Assembly: GCA_028386065.3 (NCBI GenBank)
Contig: JAKUCV010001567.1
Location: 1 to 64,000 of the forward strand
Reading direction: 5' to 3'
Length of the DNA: 64,000 bases
Source: Turnera subulata
Taxonomy: Eukaryota > Streptophyta > Magnoliopsida > Malpighiales > Passifloraceae
Shown here: positions 22,192 through 38,600 of the stretch, in pieces
How the letters are laid out: each line of letters begins with the position of its first letter
Numbering within the stretch: position 1 is the first letter of the stretch
Made by a program: the position numbers and the translations under genes
The notes under the pieces: generated by a model
The model's database searches: none
Seen by the model: only the letters and a program-made list of their open reading frames with translations
What the model was told of the DNA's origin: nothing

Positions 22192-22870
22192 CTGAGTACC
22201 ACCTGAATCCAAGAAGTATGCAACTTTGTCCAGCTAACTTGGTAAAAAAATGACTATATCCTTATACTGGTAACTAAAGTATTCTGGTTTCTGCATTTTC
22301 TAATCTTGATCTTTTCAACTCATATCATGTGAGGACTTCACATGAAGAAGATACTATGGTGGAATTTACTCCCAATATATGTTAAATCTCATCTTAAAAA
22401 TGACATAACCAAGACAAATTTTAGTTGCCGCGATACAAATTGACCACTAAGACTTTCATGGGCTGTTTTGCTGTTTACATGCAACTGTGTTGCTTGTCAA
22501 GTTGCCCTTTATTAATTTGTGACAAAGTGACTGACGGCCAAGGAGTATACTAACCGCAAATAATTATTTAATATTTAATATTCTGCAACCAATTGCAGAT
22601 CTAGAGCTTGCCATTATCATTCGTCAATCAGTAAAAAGTAGGAAGACAGTATTATTATGATTCAATATCTTAGAATAAAAGGAACCCACATGGGGTTACA
22701 CTAGGCCAACAAACAACAGAAGAAACCAAAAGGTTTTGGCTGTGTTTTTCAGCTAGTTTCCTTTTTTTCTCCAATCCCAAAAGACCAGACCATTTTTCTT
22801 CTCTTTCACTACCTTTATTCACAACCCAGATTCCAACCAGCCTCAAGTTTAGTCAGTCTCTGTCTTTTAA
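22192..22870. other. Upstream region of the AVT1 gene
   Basis: AT-rich intergenic DNA ending in the AVT1 promoter. The CT-rich stretch from about 22780 leads into the probable first exon. No other gene seen. Confidence 0.35.
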
Positions 22871-23691
22871 AGGCTCTTTGTGGGATTTTCATACACAGAA
22901 AGGAAGGAAAAGAACAGAACAGAACCATACAATTTAAGGCTCTACGTAAGTCCTTTTCTTCCATACTACAAGGTCTTTCTTTTCTGTTTTGGTTTCTGAG
23001 GAAAGAGAAGCAAAGTTATCGAAATGATCATCTTCTTTGTCTTTTTTGAAGCTAATGAGTGATCTCCCTCTCTACTCTCTTGTATTCTGTTTGCAAAGAA
23101 TCCCAAGGACAGGAAGGGAAACTTAAAGGCTCAAGTTTTATAAAGCTGAATGGTTCAAAGAATTCCCCTACAAATTCTGCCATTCCAATCCACCCTTCAG
23201 TGCATAACTAAATAAGTTCTCTATCAAGCCAATGATTGACTTGACATATTTGTGTCCCTGCATGTCCAAATTTAGACCGTTGCCAGAGTTGGCAATAATT
23301 TTATTTCTTTTTTTCTCGACCTGTTCAACTTCTTATGCTTCTGATATTTTCCGCATATTAGATTGACCCATTTTTTTCCCTATACTTTTTTTATCAATCT
23401 TTAATTTGGATTATAATTCTGGGTCAAAAGACCTGCCAACCAACAAGCAGATTTTAAGTGAGAGACCAAAAGAAACTGTATTGGAAACAGCTTGTCAGTT
23501 GTCACTCTTATCCCAGATTTAACACATCTGTGTCTCGACAACTTCTTAATCCAATCTGTAATACTTTTGTTCTTGCTTATCAACATTTTGAGTGGCTAAA
23601 GAATATATCTTTACGCAACCTAGGGTGATCTGCTTCAGGGTTTTTGCAGGTGGGATCTTGGGAGAAGTTGAAAGGAATATAAAGGAGGAAG

Positions 23692-26600
23692 ATGAAGAAC
23701 TCTGCATCGGACCAGAGCCTTTACATTGAGAGTGAAGAAGAGGATGAAGACAAGGGACTCAACAGAAATGGCGAGGATGATGGAGATGCATACAGCTCCG
23801 ATGATTCCTTTGACGACAACCGGCAACAGAGCAAAACCGGTTCTTATACCGCTGCTTGGCCCCAAAGTTACAGGTTTTTCTTCCCTCTCCATCTCTTCTT
23901 ATCTGCAAATGCTCTGTTTTCCTCTGCTTTTTGTTGTTTTTTTATTTCAATGAATGCTGTGCTCCGTTTCCTCTGCTTTCTATTGCGTTGTTTCATTCAA
24001 TTCATTCCCTGCATCCACGTCTTATTTTGGACATTCTTATCCATAGAAGGGACATAGTTACAGGCAAGATTTCTTGATTTCCTTCCTTGTTATTAAGATT
24101 CATGAAGATTTTGTTGACCTGAGACTCAGATAAGGGAAATGGTTATAATTAAATGCGGGGTTAAAATTATGTGGTGATTGGAGCATTTTTCATTGACTTG
24201 GAATGGGGCCTGGAGAGAGGCTAAATTTGGTATATTTGCGCCTCAATAAATTCAATGATTGCCATCACTTAATTAGAGATCTTTCTGGATTTACTTTACT
24301 TTATTCACATTCTAGAATCTAGAAAAGCACTGTTCTTGTGAAATAAGCTCACAGACTTACTAGATACACATGATAATTTCATCATTCAATAATGGCCGTA
24401 GTTACAGGAATTGGACCTACTACGTGAGATAATTCCAAAGCAATATGGGTCCCGTTTCTAATACTACTAGATTTGGAGACCCAAAAGTTAATTTTTTTTC
24501 TTTTTTTCTTTTTGAAATTGTAGGCAATAGGAAGTTTTGAGATTCAAAGGGTAGAGAAGTAGTTGAATGCATATTAGTTAAAAGAAAATTACTGTAACAA
24601 TGTGAGTCACTGTTGCACAGGAAAGAAAAGAGAAAATATGGTGTGATAGTTTTTGTTTATGATGAACACTACTAGTATTAGAAACTGACGCTGCATTGCT
24701 TTTCTTCTGGATATTACTTTCAGATACTAATCTACTTCATTGTTAATTGGTAACATATTCCAGGCAGTCCATTGATCTATACACTAGTGTACCATCTCCA
24801 AGCATAAATTTCTTGGGAACTCCTGGTCTGTCAAGACTAGGGAGTACTATAGGCAGTACTATAGGCAATTCATTTCTTGGCTCTACACTGATAAGAAGAC
24901 ACACACCAGAGACATTGCCTACTGCAACAAAACCTCTACTAGATAAAGCAGATGAGGAGCAACACGTCCCCAAGCAAAGGCGTAGCTCTCAGGCTCTACT
25001 CCCTCCAATTCCTCCAGCAAGGAAGTCTTCCATTAAAGGAGCATCTAGAATTTCACATGAACTCCCCATCTCTCACCATAGCTCATACGGACAAGCTGTG
25101 GTCAATGGTTAGTAGATTCTTACCCTCATTTTTTTTTATGTTAAGTAGATTCTTCTTACCTGTCTTTGAGGGCTTCAACTTTATAAGGGGAGAAATTTTT
25201 TCATTTTTATTTCTGCAAATTAAACATCGTACATAACCAATGGTGACATTAAAAATGTCTTTTGTTTGCTCAGCAGAGGAAATTCAATGTTAGCCTTACC
25301 TTAGGATTGGTGACCACTTGACAAATAGTAACGTTTCCCACATGCCCCCAGCCTGCCACTTGCCATTTTAGCAAAATGTACTACTAGTACACAACACTAC
25401 TACCAACCTATGTGGGCACATTAATTGACAATTGGAGGGGCCACATACAACAAGTCATGGGCAAATTCGTCCTCTTTCTTTGCTATAGCCTGTACCATTA
25501 ATTTTTCTTGCAATTATTGGTAACATGCCTTGTCAAAAATCTAATAGAAGGTTCCTTAGAAAATAAGCAAAATAAAATAAAATAAATTGAGAACATAGCA
25601 ATAGCATACTAGAACCTGATCAGCCGGAACCTAACCGGTATTGAGCCATAAATGTATTTAAGTAGAAAAAATTGGACGAGCTAGTTTTAATGGAAATCAG
25701 ATTAACAATAGGTTGATTAGCAATAGCTAATTTTTTTTTTATTTTATAAAACATTGGTTAATTTTTAAACCACTCTAACTTTGGGTCCCATCACAATAAT
25801 TGTGGTCGAGAACTTGCCCAACTTTATCATCTTCCTTGGAGAAATCAGCCTGATGTGGCTAAAGAAGTCATATCTCAGCCACTCAATTAATTGGTAAAGT
25901 ATAGAAGTTCCCATCAGCATTCATAAAAAACCAAAACAGCAAAACTGCCACTCAATATCTGATAGGAATGTCTGTTTACTATGCACATATATAGTAGTGA
26001 CTTAGTCACTGTTCATGTTGCACATGGTACACATGACATGGCCAGCAAAACAACAAAATATAGTCTGGCAAGTTCTTGTACCATTTTGACCACCAAATCT
26101 ACTAGTTTCTAAGTGGTATCTAATCTGTTGAAATGGAATGAATTTGTGGCCATGTTGTTGTGTATGTGCAGGCTTGAATGTTCTATGCGGGGTTGGAATT
26201 TTATCAACACCTTATGCTGCTAGACAAGGAGGATGGCTAGGACTAGCTATATTGCTCATATATGCAGTCCTTTCCTTCTACACAGGCCTGCTGCTTCGCT
26301 ATTGTTTGGATAGCGAACCAGGGCTTGAAACTTATCCAGACATTGGTCAAGCTGCATTTGGCACAACCGGTCGAATTGTTATCTCAGTAAGTCTTTAACT
26401 GAGGATTTTCATTTCCTTTGAGACAATACTAGTTTAGAAAAGTTAAGCAGTCACTGACGTTTCATTGATCTTGCTTGGTCCAGATAATATTGTACGTGGA
26501 GTTATATGTAAGTATACAGCTTGCTGATCCTCTCACAGTTATTTTCTCTGATATAATAAATGAACCCACCTTAGCTGCATAGAAAAGATGCAGATAGGTA

Positions 26601-29565
26601 GATTCCTGTTAAGATTCTTGGGTCTCAAACATTTATCTTATGCGGCTAGAGGTGTCATTGTTGCTACTTTGCCTCACACTTTCCTGCAGACCACAGACTT
26701 AAAACTCAAATGAGTGGCTATAGAGTAGAAACCTTCACTGCAAATTTGTCAGAATCAAAGATTGATTACTTTGTTGTTCTTTTTAGTGTCTAAAAATATT
26801 CGAGATCCAATCTAAGTGGTCCCACAAGATATTCATTCTGTCTCATGAAATGTTTTTGTCATTTAAAACATGAATAACCATTCCATATTAACTCAATCCC
26901 CCTTCAAGAGATAGAATCGCACTGGAAGTAGAGGTGAAATAGTAAAACTGTGATTCAGTTAACGGATTATCATGGATTTATCATGTTTAAAGGTCCAGGA
27001 TTAATGAAAGCTAAGTTAAATCATCTCCTCATCCACTATTGCACTATTATGGAAGTCATTGTGATGGTTAGACCTTTCTATTTGAGCCCCTATGATTCAA
27101 TGGTTCATCTCAGCTGTGATAGATGGCAAGCAAATCCTTCCTGCACTTCATATTACAGAAACTACATGTCCCGGAGACAATTCGGCAGAACCAATCATTA
27201 AGTTGATGATCTATGGTGTAACTCTGGGGAAAAAAAACTGGAGTTACATAACTCACATTAGTATTAAGGTTACGATCCAATTCTTCTTCACATGCAGGCT
27301 TGTTGCGTTGAGTACATAATTTTGGAGGGTGACAACTTATCCTCATTATTTCCAAATGCACACATAAGTTTGGGTGTAATCGAACTGGATTCCCACCATT
27401 TATTTGCATTGATGACCACCTTGGCTGTTCTTCCAACGGTTTGGCTGCGAGATCTCAGTATCCTCAGCTACATCTCCGGTCAGTATTCCAGTATCTAAGC
27501 TTCTTTTCAGATTTTAACCCTTTTTCAGTGAGACTCTACTCCTTTACTGCCTCTGTATCCAGTGGCTATTAGTGGCGCTAAGCTAATACATATGAGCTAT
27601 AGCAAGTAATATGGTACAACTTGGATAGACTTGTTAAAATGGAAGTGTTCCTGCCAAGAAGAATGCAATATGAGTACAACATTTGGGTATGGTCAAGCCA
27701 ATCCTCTGCTTCAAACACAATTTTTTACAGATACTCAGTTAGCTTTTAGCGTGTTGATTGCCAGAGTTATAGTGCAATTTTAATAAGCAGTAGTACACAG
27801 GTCCTTGTTCATTTTGTCAGTAGCAATGAACACAATCTGCATATTTAAACACAGGCTACCCTGTTTTAAGTTCATTTTTGCCGTGCTCTCCTTCCAGCTG
27901 GTGGAGTTATTGCATCAGTGATGGTGGTGATATGCTTGTTTTGGGTTGGACTGGTTGATAAGGTTGGCATTCATAGCAAGGGGCAAATACTTAACCTTGG
28001 TACTCTTCCTGTTGCTATTGGCCTCTACGGGTATTGCTACTCAGGCCATGCCGTCTTTCCAAACATCTACACTTCAATGGCACAACCAAATCGATACCCT
28101 GCAGTTCTCTTGACATGGTAACTTAAGTTACTCAGCTGCCAAGTCTTTCTTATGAAATTGGATCCAAAAGTCTGTTAAAAACATGGAAGCATGTCAAACA
28201 ATTAATGTCTGCAGCAGAGTACTTGCATAAGTATTTATGTAAAGGACCCTCCTCTGCACATATTTCCTGATGCCATTGTGGTTTTGTTGTCCATGCAGCT
28301 TTTGTATCTGTACTTTGATGTATGCTGGAGTTGCCTACATGGGGTACACTATGTTTGGAGATTCCACAGAGTCACAGTTCACCCTTAACATGCCACAAGA
28401 CCTGGTTGCCTCGAAGATTGCTGTCTGGACTACAGTAAGTTCCCTTGTTAAAATCTGGAGTGTGTTTTCCTTGGTTTTTCTAATGCAACGTAAAGGAATT
28501 TTCAAAGTGGTAATCATAATTGTTTTCTCCCCTTTTGCAGGTGGTTAACCCATTTACCAAATATCCTTTTGCAGAAACGAAATAATGTTTCATTCCAGCT
28601 CATTATAATTTATATCATCTCATTAGGCATGAATGAGCTTTTTTCCATTCTATTATACATGCATGCATCTTGCAGAAAGAGAACAGGAATGAAAAGAAAG
28701 CAAAAGAGAGAAATTGGCACTGCTTTGTCTTTGTATTTCCTTTTTCCTAAGTGAAGAAACTTAGAGTTCTTTCATATATCATTTTCAAGAAGCAGAAAAC
28801 TGTAGCCCTTAAATTAGTAGCACATATGCATTAACCATATCTCCGGTGGCAATGAGTCTTGAGGAGCTGATACCAACAAGGCATAGGAAAAACCACATGT
28901 ACGCCATCGGCATTAGGACAATACTAGTGATCTCTACCTTACTCGTCGGTCTTGCCATCCCCTTCTTCGGTTAGTTCTGCCTTCATCTACCATTTCATTT
29001 GCTTAATCATACTTTCTAACTACATATACATACTTTGGAAAGGTTCTCATACTTATGTAGTCTTTGATACACATTAATTTCACTGCAGGTCTGGTGATGT
29101 CATTGATTGGTTCTCTACTCACAATGCTTGTGGTAAGTTTTCTTATGCTATTTTAACAATTTAGGAATTCAACTTCTTGTAGCTCTTTTGCTATGGTATT
29201 CAGCTTGTGTCTGTTTATGATGCTGACAATGATTTCTATGGCAGACATTGATACTTCCTTGTGCTTGCTTCCTGAGCATCTTGAGGGGTAAAATATCAGT
29301 TTTCCAGGTACAGCTACCATTCTCCAATCCATTTTATCTTTCCTATCCGGTTACTATCAACTCGTTACCCTTGAAAGTACTGCAGGCAAGGTACTAGTTT
29401 GGTACTGCTTAAGATTGTTGCTCATTACCAATATTGCTTCTTTCTTCCATTTTGCCTGTTTTGCAGGCAGCATTTTGTATTCTAATCATTGCAGTAGGAG
29501 TTGTATCATCAATCTTCGGATCATACTCGGCGCTCTCCAAAATCATCGAGAGTTTGAGCAAATGA
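23692..29565 (+). CDS. AVT1: Vacuolar amino-acid transporter, AVT1 family (AVT1C-like), 557 aa
   Basis: Twelve coding exons close in frame: 23692-23873, 24764-25107, 26172-26386, 26484-26507, 27298-27478, 27898-28117, 28299-28434, 28541-28560, 28824-28969, 29089-29132, 29245-29307, 29467-29565. A 5' UTR intron (22946-23649) precedes the ATG. The protein is a proton-coupled amino-acid transporter of the AAAP (Aa_trans) family, known from the vacuolar membrane. An acidic, Ser-rich cytosolic N-terminus of about 170 residues ([15 protein letters not shown], then [20 protein letters not shown]) is typical of AVT1. The transport core begins [18 protein letters not shown], the conserved first helix, and about ten hydrophobic helices follow. 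Exon 8 is only 20 nt and is followed by a U12-type AT-AC intron, so GT-AG-only gene finders will misjoin here. Substrate range is not predictable. Confidence 0.95.
28561..28823 (+). other. U12-type AT-AC intron in the AVT1 gene
   Basis: The intron starts ATATCCTTTT, the exact U12 5' splice-site consensus, and ends AGTAGCAC. A branch-point-like CCCTTAAAT (28806-28814) lies about 11 nt before the end, the spacing U12 introns need. Splicing joins ACC AA to A TAT GCA and gives [21 protein letters not shown], which matches the AVT1 family. No GT-AG pair gives this join. Confidence 0.93.
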
Positions 29566-29911
29566 AAATTTTGGGTTTACTGCATCAATAGGAGTGTTAT
29601 TCTTTGCTTCTTAACACAGACTTGCCTTCATATTGCTTTAATTTGATTATAATTGTGCATTTGCCAGTCTCAAGACAGACTGCCTTCGGATTGGTTTTGG
29701 TTTATTCCATTTGCAATCCTGAAAACAATTTTGGTTTTGGTTTCTCTTGGTCACCATTTTCCTTCATTGGTTTATATGCAATGTCTGCATTCTGTCACTG
29801 ACTGTATAATCCATCCATAGATATGTCTCTTCCATCCTCTTTGTGATATAATATAGTGTTGGTTTGATGGTTTCAATCAATAGACAATTTTTGCTATAAC
29901 CGGGCTTGCTT

Positions 29912-30002
29912 AAGGTCATTGGGCCAGTTTTAAGTCCAACTCCGCTAAAAAGTCTTATCCGTTGAAATAATCACTAGTGCGCCTATTCGGCCCAATGACC
30001 TT
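29912..30002. repeat. Inverted repeat with 14-bp perfect arms
   Basis: AAGGTCATTGGGCC at 29912-29925 and its exact reverse complement GGCCCAATGACCTT at 29989-30002, with a 63-bp loop. Each arm carries a TGGGCC site II core. It could be a decayed MITE end pair or a paired regulatory site. Confidence 0.6.
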
Positions 30003-30330
30003 CCCGATAATAATTACTCGGCCCGAAAACCATACTTTGCGTCGAATGCAAATGCAACCCTGTGTGTGGATCGCTTAATGGAAGCCTAATCCCCGTATCT
30101 TGATGGGCTTTTTAAGACTCCTCAACAAGATAAGCATATTCCTTCTAATTTTTTCTTTTGTCCAAACACATGTCCTTCTAAAAAATAAATAATTGAGAAA
30201 AGAAGGTCATCAATTAATCGTTATAGTACTAGACACATTCTACCCACAAAATTATATAAGTTAATTTTGTTTCGACTGTCCAGAATTTTCTTTTTTAATT
30301 CTCATGGGGGTATCCGGAGTTTTGTCCTGA

Positions 30331-30380
30331 TTAATTCGGATCACACACCTTTATCCTAATTAACTCGAATTACACACCTT
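30331..30380. repeat. Two-unit imperfect tandem repeat, period 28 bp
   Basis: TTAATTCGGATCACACACCT (30331-30350) recurs as TTAACTCGAATTACACACCT (30359-30378). A third related TAATTCGGA lies at about 30404. No function suggested. Confidence 0.5.
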
Positions 30381-31016
30381 TGCTTGTCCAGAATTTTGTC
30401 ATGACTAATTCGGACTTGACCCGTATTCTATACTTATATATAGATGAGTTTTATAATAAAAATTCTTAGGCATATATTGACTCAAAACTCTTGTCTTATA
30501 TAAACTAAATCAATTCCCTTATTGTATGGATTAATTCTTGGTTCGTTATTGTAAGCTTTTTTTGGTGACTATAGTGAGGTTATTATTCGGCTTCAGCTCA
30601 CCCACAACAATCGAAAATGCTCAAACACAGAAAACTCAACCCCTCCATGCAAGCAGAGCAGATATCTATATGATATTTATCCAAATTTGGACATATTTTA
30701 TTATTATTATTATTTTTTTTTCCCCTATCAGTTCCTGGACAGATTTTGCCAACAGAAAGACAAATAAAACCAAACTTTGCCGCTTAGTAATTGACGTGAC
30801 CTCCTGACCAGGATTAGTTGCAGATTATAAAATAACTAACAAAGAAAACAAAAAGTCAACATAAAAAAAAAGTCAGCAGAAATAAAAATCTTGAACTGCG
30901 GAACTTGCAAAATATCATACACTTCAAGATATTTCCCACTGTGTTTCTGGCTGGATTCTTTGAAGCAATTTAACATAGCCACTGTGCGTTGACTTTGCAA
31001 TTTCTGTCGCTAAAAC

Positions 31017-33579
<2,563 letters not shown>

Positions 33580-34166
33580 TCCTGCCGGCCTTTTTGCTCC
33601 AGTTTTCACCTTAATGTTTCCGTCACAGGTGAAGCTCAAAGTTTTGTTCTTGCGATAATCCGTGTATACTGTAATGTAGAAATGAAAGCATACAGAGAAT
33701 AAAGATTGACACAATTTTTGCCAATCACTAGTCTTGTACCATGACAATCTCCTTTCCTGCCAAAACTGAAAAGGAATTCTCAAGGAAAAATTTCCTCCAT
33801 TATACCTTCAATTACCAATACCTGCTGTTCTTTTTCCTATCATCCCATCAGGTATTTGGTTTGCTTTCTAGCTGTACGTTAACTGGGTTTCTTCCTTTAA
33901 ATTGCCCCTGGCATTCTAGTTTTGTGAATCGTGATGGTCATCAAAGACAAACGAGTTGTTGTGCTACTAAAAACGATCAAAATGAAGAAGTACAGAGCAC
34001 ATGCTGTCTTTTTATTGCAACAATAACATAAGGAAATCAGATTCTTGCTCAAACCTCAACTAAGCATGTATGTCCTTACAAGTTTATGCTAATCATTAAT
34101 TTAAGTGGTTTTCAAGGTCAGTTTTAATTCTGCTCCTTTCACAACCTCACTGCTTGCGATATTGTC

Positions 34167-34390
34167 CATATGATAAGGGGTTGGTCCATATGATAAGCGG
34201 ATCAGGGGGTGGTCCGAGTGATAAGCGGCTCGGTTTTGCTTAAACACGGGTCGAGTCTATTGTGTATGTGACTGTAGCCTGAGTCTTTTGTGTATGTGAC
34301 TGTAGCCTGGTACATGATGTGGGTTAAATACGGGTTGAGTCTTATGTGTATGTGACTATAGCCAGGTACATGATAGATATGGGTTAAATC
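34167..34390. repeat. Two adjacent short tandem-repeat arrays
   Basis: Array A (34167-34232): three variants of GGTCCATATGATAAGCGG. Array B (34253-34390): three copies of a unit starting GAGTCTTTTGTGTATGTGAC (starts 34253, 34281, 34336), the last two extended by GGTACATGAT and GGGTTAAAT. They lie between the WCRKC and Pumilio genes. A minus-strand open frame here (34202-34432) is only the translated repeat. Confidence 0.8.
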
Positions 34391-35641
34391 TGGATTAGTT
34401 AGAGCAAAGTTATGGATATACCAAACTGACAACCAAGAAACCTTGAGGGGGGTACTGACGTTTAAACCACTGCGATAATACAGCTACTCTGTTTCGTGAT
34501 GTGAAAAGAGGAGAGGAACAACTAACAAGAAAGAGAACTAGAGTGCCCTTAATTCTCATGCACGTTAACTACCGTCCATCGCCGACCACGCTAAAAACAT
34601 CAAACGGCCCACGAAAATTCTGTCTTTCTTTCTCTCCCGCGAAACAAAAACTCTACACGTACGCCAAAACTCATCAAACAACAACACCGTACCTTTCGAA
34701 AAACTAAATCACAGTTACACGAAATTTTTGTTCTCGAAAGATTTCCTCTTTCTAATAAAAGAATCTCCCATTTTTGTTTCCTTTTTCGAGTTCCTCTTGT
34801 AAATTCTCTCCCTCTCTCTCTGTCAAAAATCTTGTTCTAAAAAGTAAAAACCTTCCTTCCCTGCTAATTAATACGATCATCATTGATTGGAGTTTTTTCT
34901 TTCTAATCCTGATACGGCGCCGTTCGTATCAATCTTTCTCGTAAGTCTCGCTAATTCCTCTTTTGTTTCCATTTTGGTGGTAATCATTATTGCGTTATAA
35001 TAATGCTCACTCAATTTTGTCCCGCTTTGTTCTCTTTGGATTCAGACCTTTTGATGCCGGGATCATTAGCGTGAAAAAGGTATCTGTCAATTCCTGATTC
35101 GTGATTCAGTTTGCGATTTTGGTTATCGAATTTCCCCTTATTGATTCTCGTCTGTGTTTGGCTGCCGAGAAAAAGCTGGAAATTGTAGGAAAACTGCATA
35201 AAGTTTTAATCTTGTGTTTGGGTTTGGAATATTTGGAGCTAATAAGTCTCGATAATGAACTGGAAATCGAGCCTGATGATGCTATATGTTTTGGGTTTTG
35301 TGCATCATAATGTATACGTATTGATTTGAGTTTAGTACTTGATCCTACTCTTCAAAATTTTAACTTGACTGGCTGGTGTAGGATTTCAGAGTTATGAAGG
35401 CTTACACTATATCATGTTTACTTTGAGTTCATGAATGAGTGTGCTTGTTTGATTCTTTTAATAGAAACATTGCTTTCTTTCTCAGTAGGTGTCGGGTTTC
35501 GTTAATTACCTTAAAACCCAGATCATGTTTAATTTGAATCACGCGCCATATTTTTAATTAGATTTTGAGGTCTTGTTAGAATTTGTGTTATTCTGTTAAT
35601 GTTGACTTTTCTAATCTTATTTTCCTTTTGTAGTCTCGGGA

Positions 35642-38600
35642 ATGGCCACTGGGAGCAATATAGGCATGCTGCCGACCTTGGATGATGGTCTGCAGGGCCC
35701 CAATGGTACCTTAGATGATAGTTTGCAGAATGAGCTAGAATTGATACTTCAAGCTCAGCGTAATCGTCGTATAATTGATCATCGAGAAAGGGATTTGAAT
35801 GTGTGTAGAAGTGGGAGCGCTCCTCCTACAGTTGAGGGGTCATTAAGTGCTGTGGGTAGTCTTTTTAGGAACTACAATTTTGGTGATGCTGATGGCGTTA
35901 GTGATAGTGGAAGTAGCAATCTTGAATTGACTGAAGATGAGATGCGCCTGCATCCGGCATATCTTTCGTATTATTACTCCAATGAAAACATCAACCCAAG
36001 ACTCCCCCCTCCACTGTTGTCAAAGGAGGATTGGCGTGTCGCACAAAGGTTTCGGGCTCGTGGGCCTTCATTTGGCGGTGTTGGAGATCTGAGGAAGAAG
36101 AAGTTGGTTGATAAAAGTGATAGTTCATCGCTTTTTTCGGTGCAACCTGGACTTTCTGTACAGCAGGCAGAGGCTGATTTAAATGACCTCAGGAATGCTT
36201 ATAGGAATAATCTCTCACGGAATGCCTCAGTTGAGTGGCTTGATAGAGGGTTAGATGGCTTTACCGGATTGCAGGCTTCCAGACTTGGTGCACGGAGAAA
36301 AAGTTTTGCTGACATTCTTCAGGTATTGGTTCTTCATTTTAACATATTTGTCAACTCCTGTCATATTATTAACTTTGGAGTATGGATAATAATTTTGTTG
36401 GATTTTCTCTTGACTGCATGTATAAAATTCCTTTGTATGCGTATCTGGCTGTAGTCTCAATGTACAATCTGGATAAAACAGTCAAACTATATACCCCTTT
36501 CTCAGACTAGTGATTTTACACATTTCTTGTTTGGCTGTTTTATCCATAAATCAAATTTCTAACTACGTTGAATGATTGTGGTGGTTCTGACCCTTAAATT
36601 CTCATCAAAGCCCTATGGCACATGAAAATTTTAAGGACTAGAAGTTAGCCCGTGTTAGCAGCTAAGCTACCTAGTTGTTGTGCTTGTCTCTCTTATTTTA
36701 TTCAACTGAGCAGGAAGATGGTACCCGATTTTCTTTGAGGATTTTGAGAATGGAGTAGGCAGCAATAGTTTCAAGAATAGTCTATGATTGCTTTTGCGAC
36801 ATGAATAATTTGCCCAATACAAAACATCCTTAATAATGATTTCCATGGTTTAACTTTCCCCAAAATAGTACTCTAGAATTGGCATCCAAATATAAAGATA
36901 ACATAGTGTCGTTAGTGATTTCCTCTGAGAAAGAGCTATTTTATTGTCTTCGTGAAAATATTGATGAAGCACGAGTGTTACCAAATACTATATGATGTGT
37001 TTGCTTTTTCTAGGGTTGTAAACAACTGACATTTGCATGTTTTGTAGGAAGGGATTGATCGTCCTACCTCTGTGTCAGGTCGCTTATCATCCCCAGCAAG
37101 TCATAATGCTTTAGGTGATATGGTGGATACGGGTAGGATATCCAGTGTTCATTCTGCTGGTTTGTGTAATGGAGCACAAACTGCAGAAGGCTTGCTTAAT
37201 GGAGCTGGTCCCCCAGGCTTTGGTGGGGTTCCAAGCCGTAACTCCACCACTGTTCCTCACTCTTTTGCATCAGTTTTGGGTTCATCATTATCAAGGAGCA
37301 CAACACCTGAACAGCAATTGGTTGGGAGGCCTTCTAGTTTTGGTCTTCCCCCAGTGGCAAGCAGAGTTGGGCCAATTGAGAGGACAAATGCAACAGGCAT
37401 AACTGTGCAAAACAGTCATTCCTCTGGTGCAACAGAGCTTGGTGAGATTGCTGCTACGTTATCTGGTCTAAGCTTATCAAAGCCTAGGCATGCAGATCAA
37501 GAGACTCAATTACAGGGTCAGCTGCAGCTGGATCTGACCAATGATCCAAATGTTCGTTTTAACACATCCAATGGTCATAACCGAAGTCGGCAGAACCAAT
37601 TCATAGATAAATCTACTGCTGAAAATCTTGCCTTTTCGTCCAACTATATAGATGTAGCAAGGAAAAATGGGCTTGCATCGAATCTCAGTGCTTCCAGAAT
37701 AAGTTCTAACAGGGACGGTACAATTCCCAGGAGAACTTCTTCTTCGGCCAATCTTCTCTCAAAGGTGAATTCTTCGGCGCTTGGAAGGTTGGAGCGATTG
37801 GATGTTCAACGTAAGAATGTCGGTGTCCCAAGTACCGATTTCGCAGGCAATGTGCTCGGTGATTACTCTATCAATCAGAAGTTGAATTCCATGATAAATG
37901 ACCATCTTGATGCAGGTTCCCATTCTTTTCTCTCTAAGCTTTCCTGACACTTAAATCCTATATTTGCATATAGATGCACTTACATGCCTTGACACGCATT
38001 TATATTTCTCACTGGTTTGATATTTTGGTTTTGTCCAGCTTCAGAGTTAAATTGTAGTGGAAATGTACATGATTTTTATGGACTGGGAAATCAAGCAGGG
38101 CCTGATCTTCAATCTGCATTTACAGATCCACGATATGCTCAGTACTTGCAAAGAACGTCAACACATGCTTCAGCTAATCCAAATGGCCCTCATGTTAGAA
38201 AGTATTTAGGGACTTCAGATGGACAGTTGGGTGGGATTCAGGATGGTATTCAGAAAGCATGCCTCGAGACATTGCTTGCTCAACAGAAGCAACAATATGA
38301 GCTGCCAGTTTTAGGAAAATATGGAAGTTTGAATCAAGGGTATTACCAGAATTCTTCATATAGTCTTGGTATGCCTTATCCAGAGAATCTAATGACAAAT
38401 TCAATACTACCTTCTGTTGGATCTGGAAGTTCTCAGAGTGAGCGACTTGGACCCTTTGCTTCTATGATGAAAAGTTCAGTAGGAGGACCTACCGAGTCGT
38501 GGCACTTTGATATTGGCAGCACTGCAGAAAAAAGATATGCATCAACTTTATTAGATGAGTTCAAGAGCAGCAAGACAAGATCTTTTGAATTGTCTGACAT

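Larger units (their letters stand above)
29566..31016. other. AVT1 3' UTR and WCRKC upstream region
   Basis: Contains a 14-bp perfect inverted repeat (29912-29925 and 29989-30002) and a short imperfect direct repeat (30331-30380), both reported separately. No gene was recognised. Confidence 0.4.
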
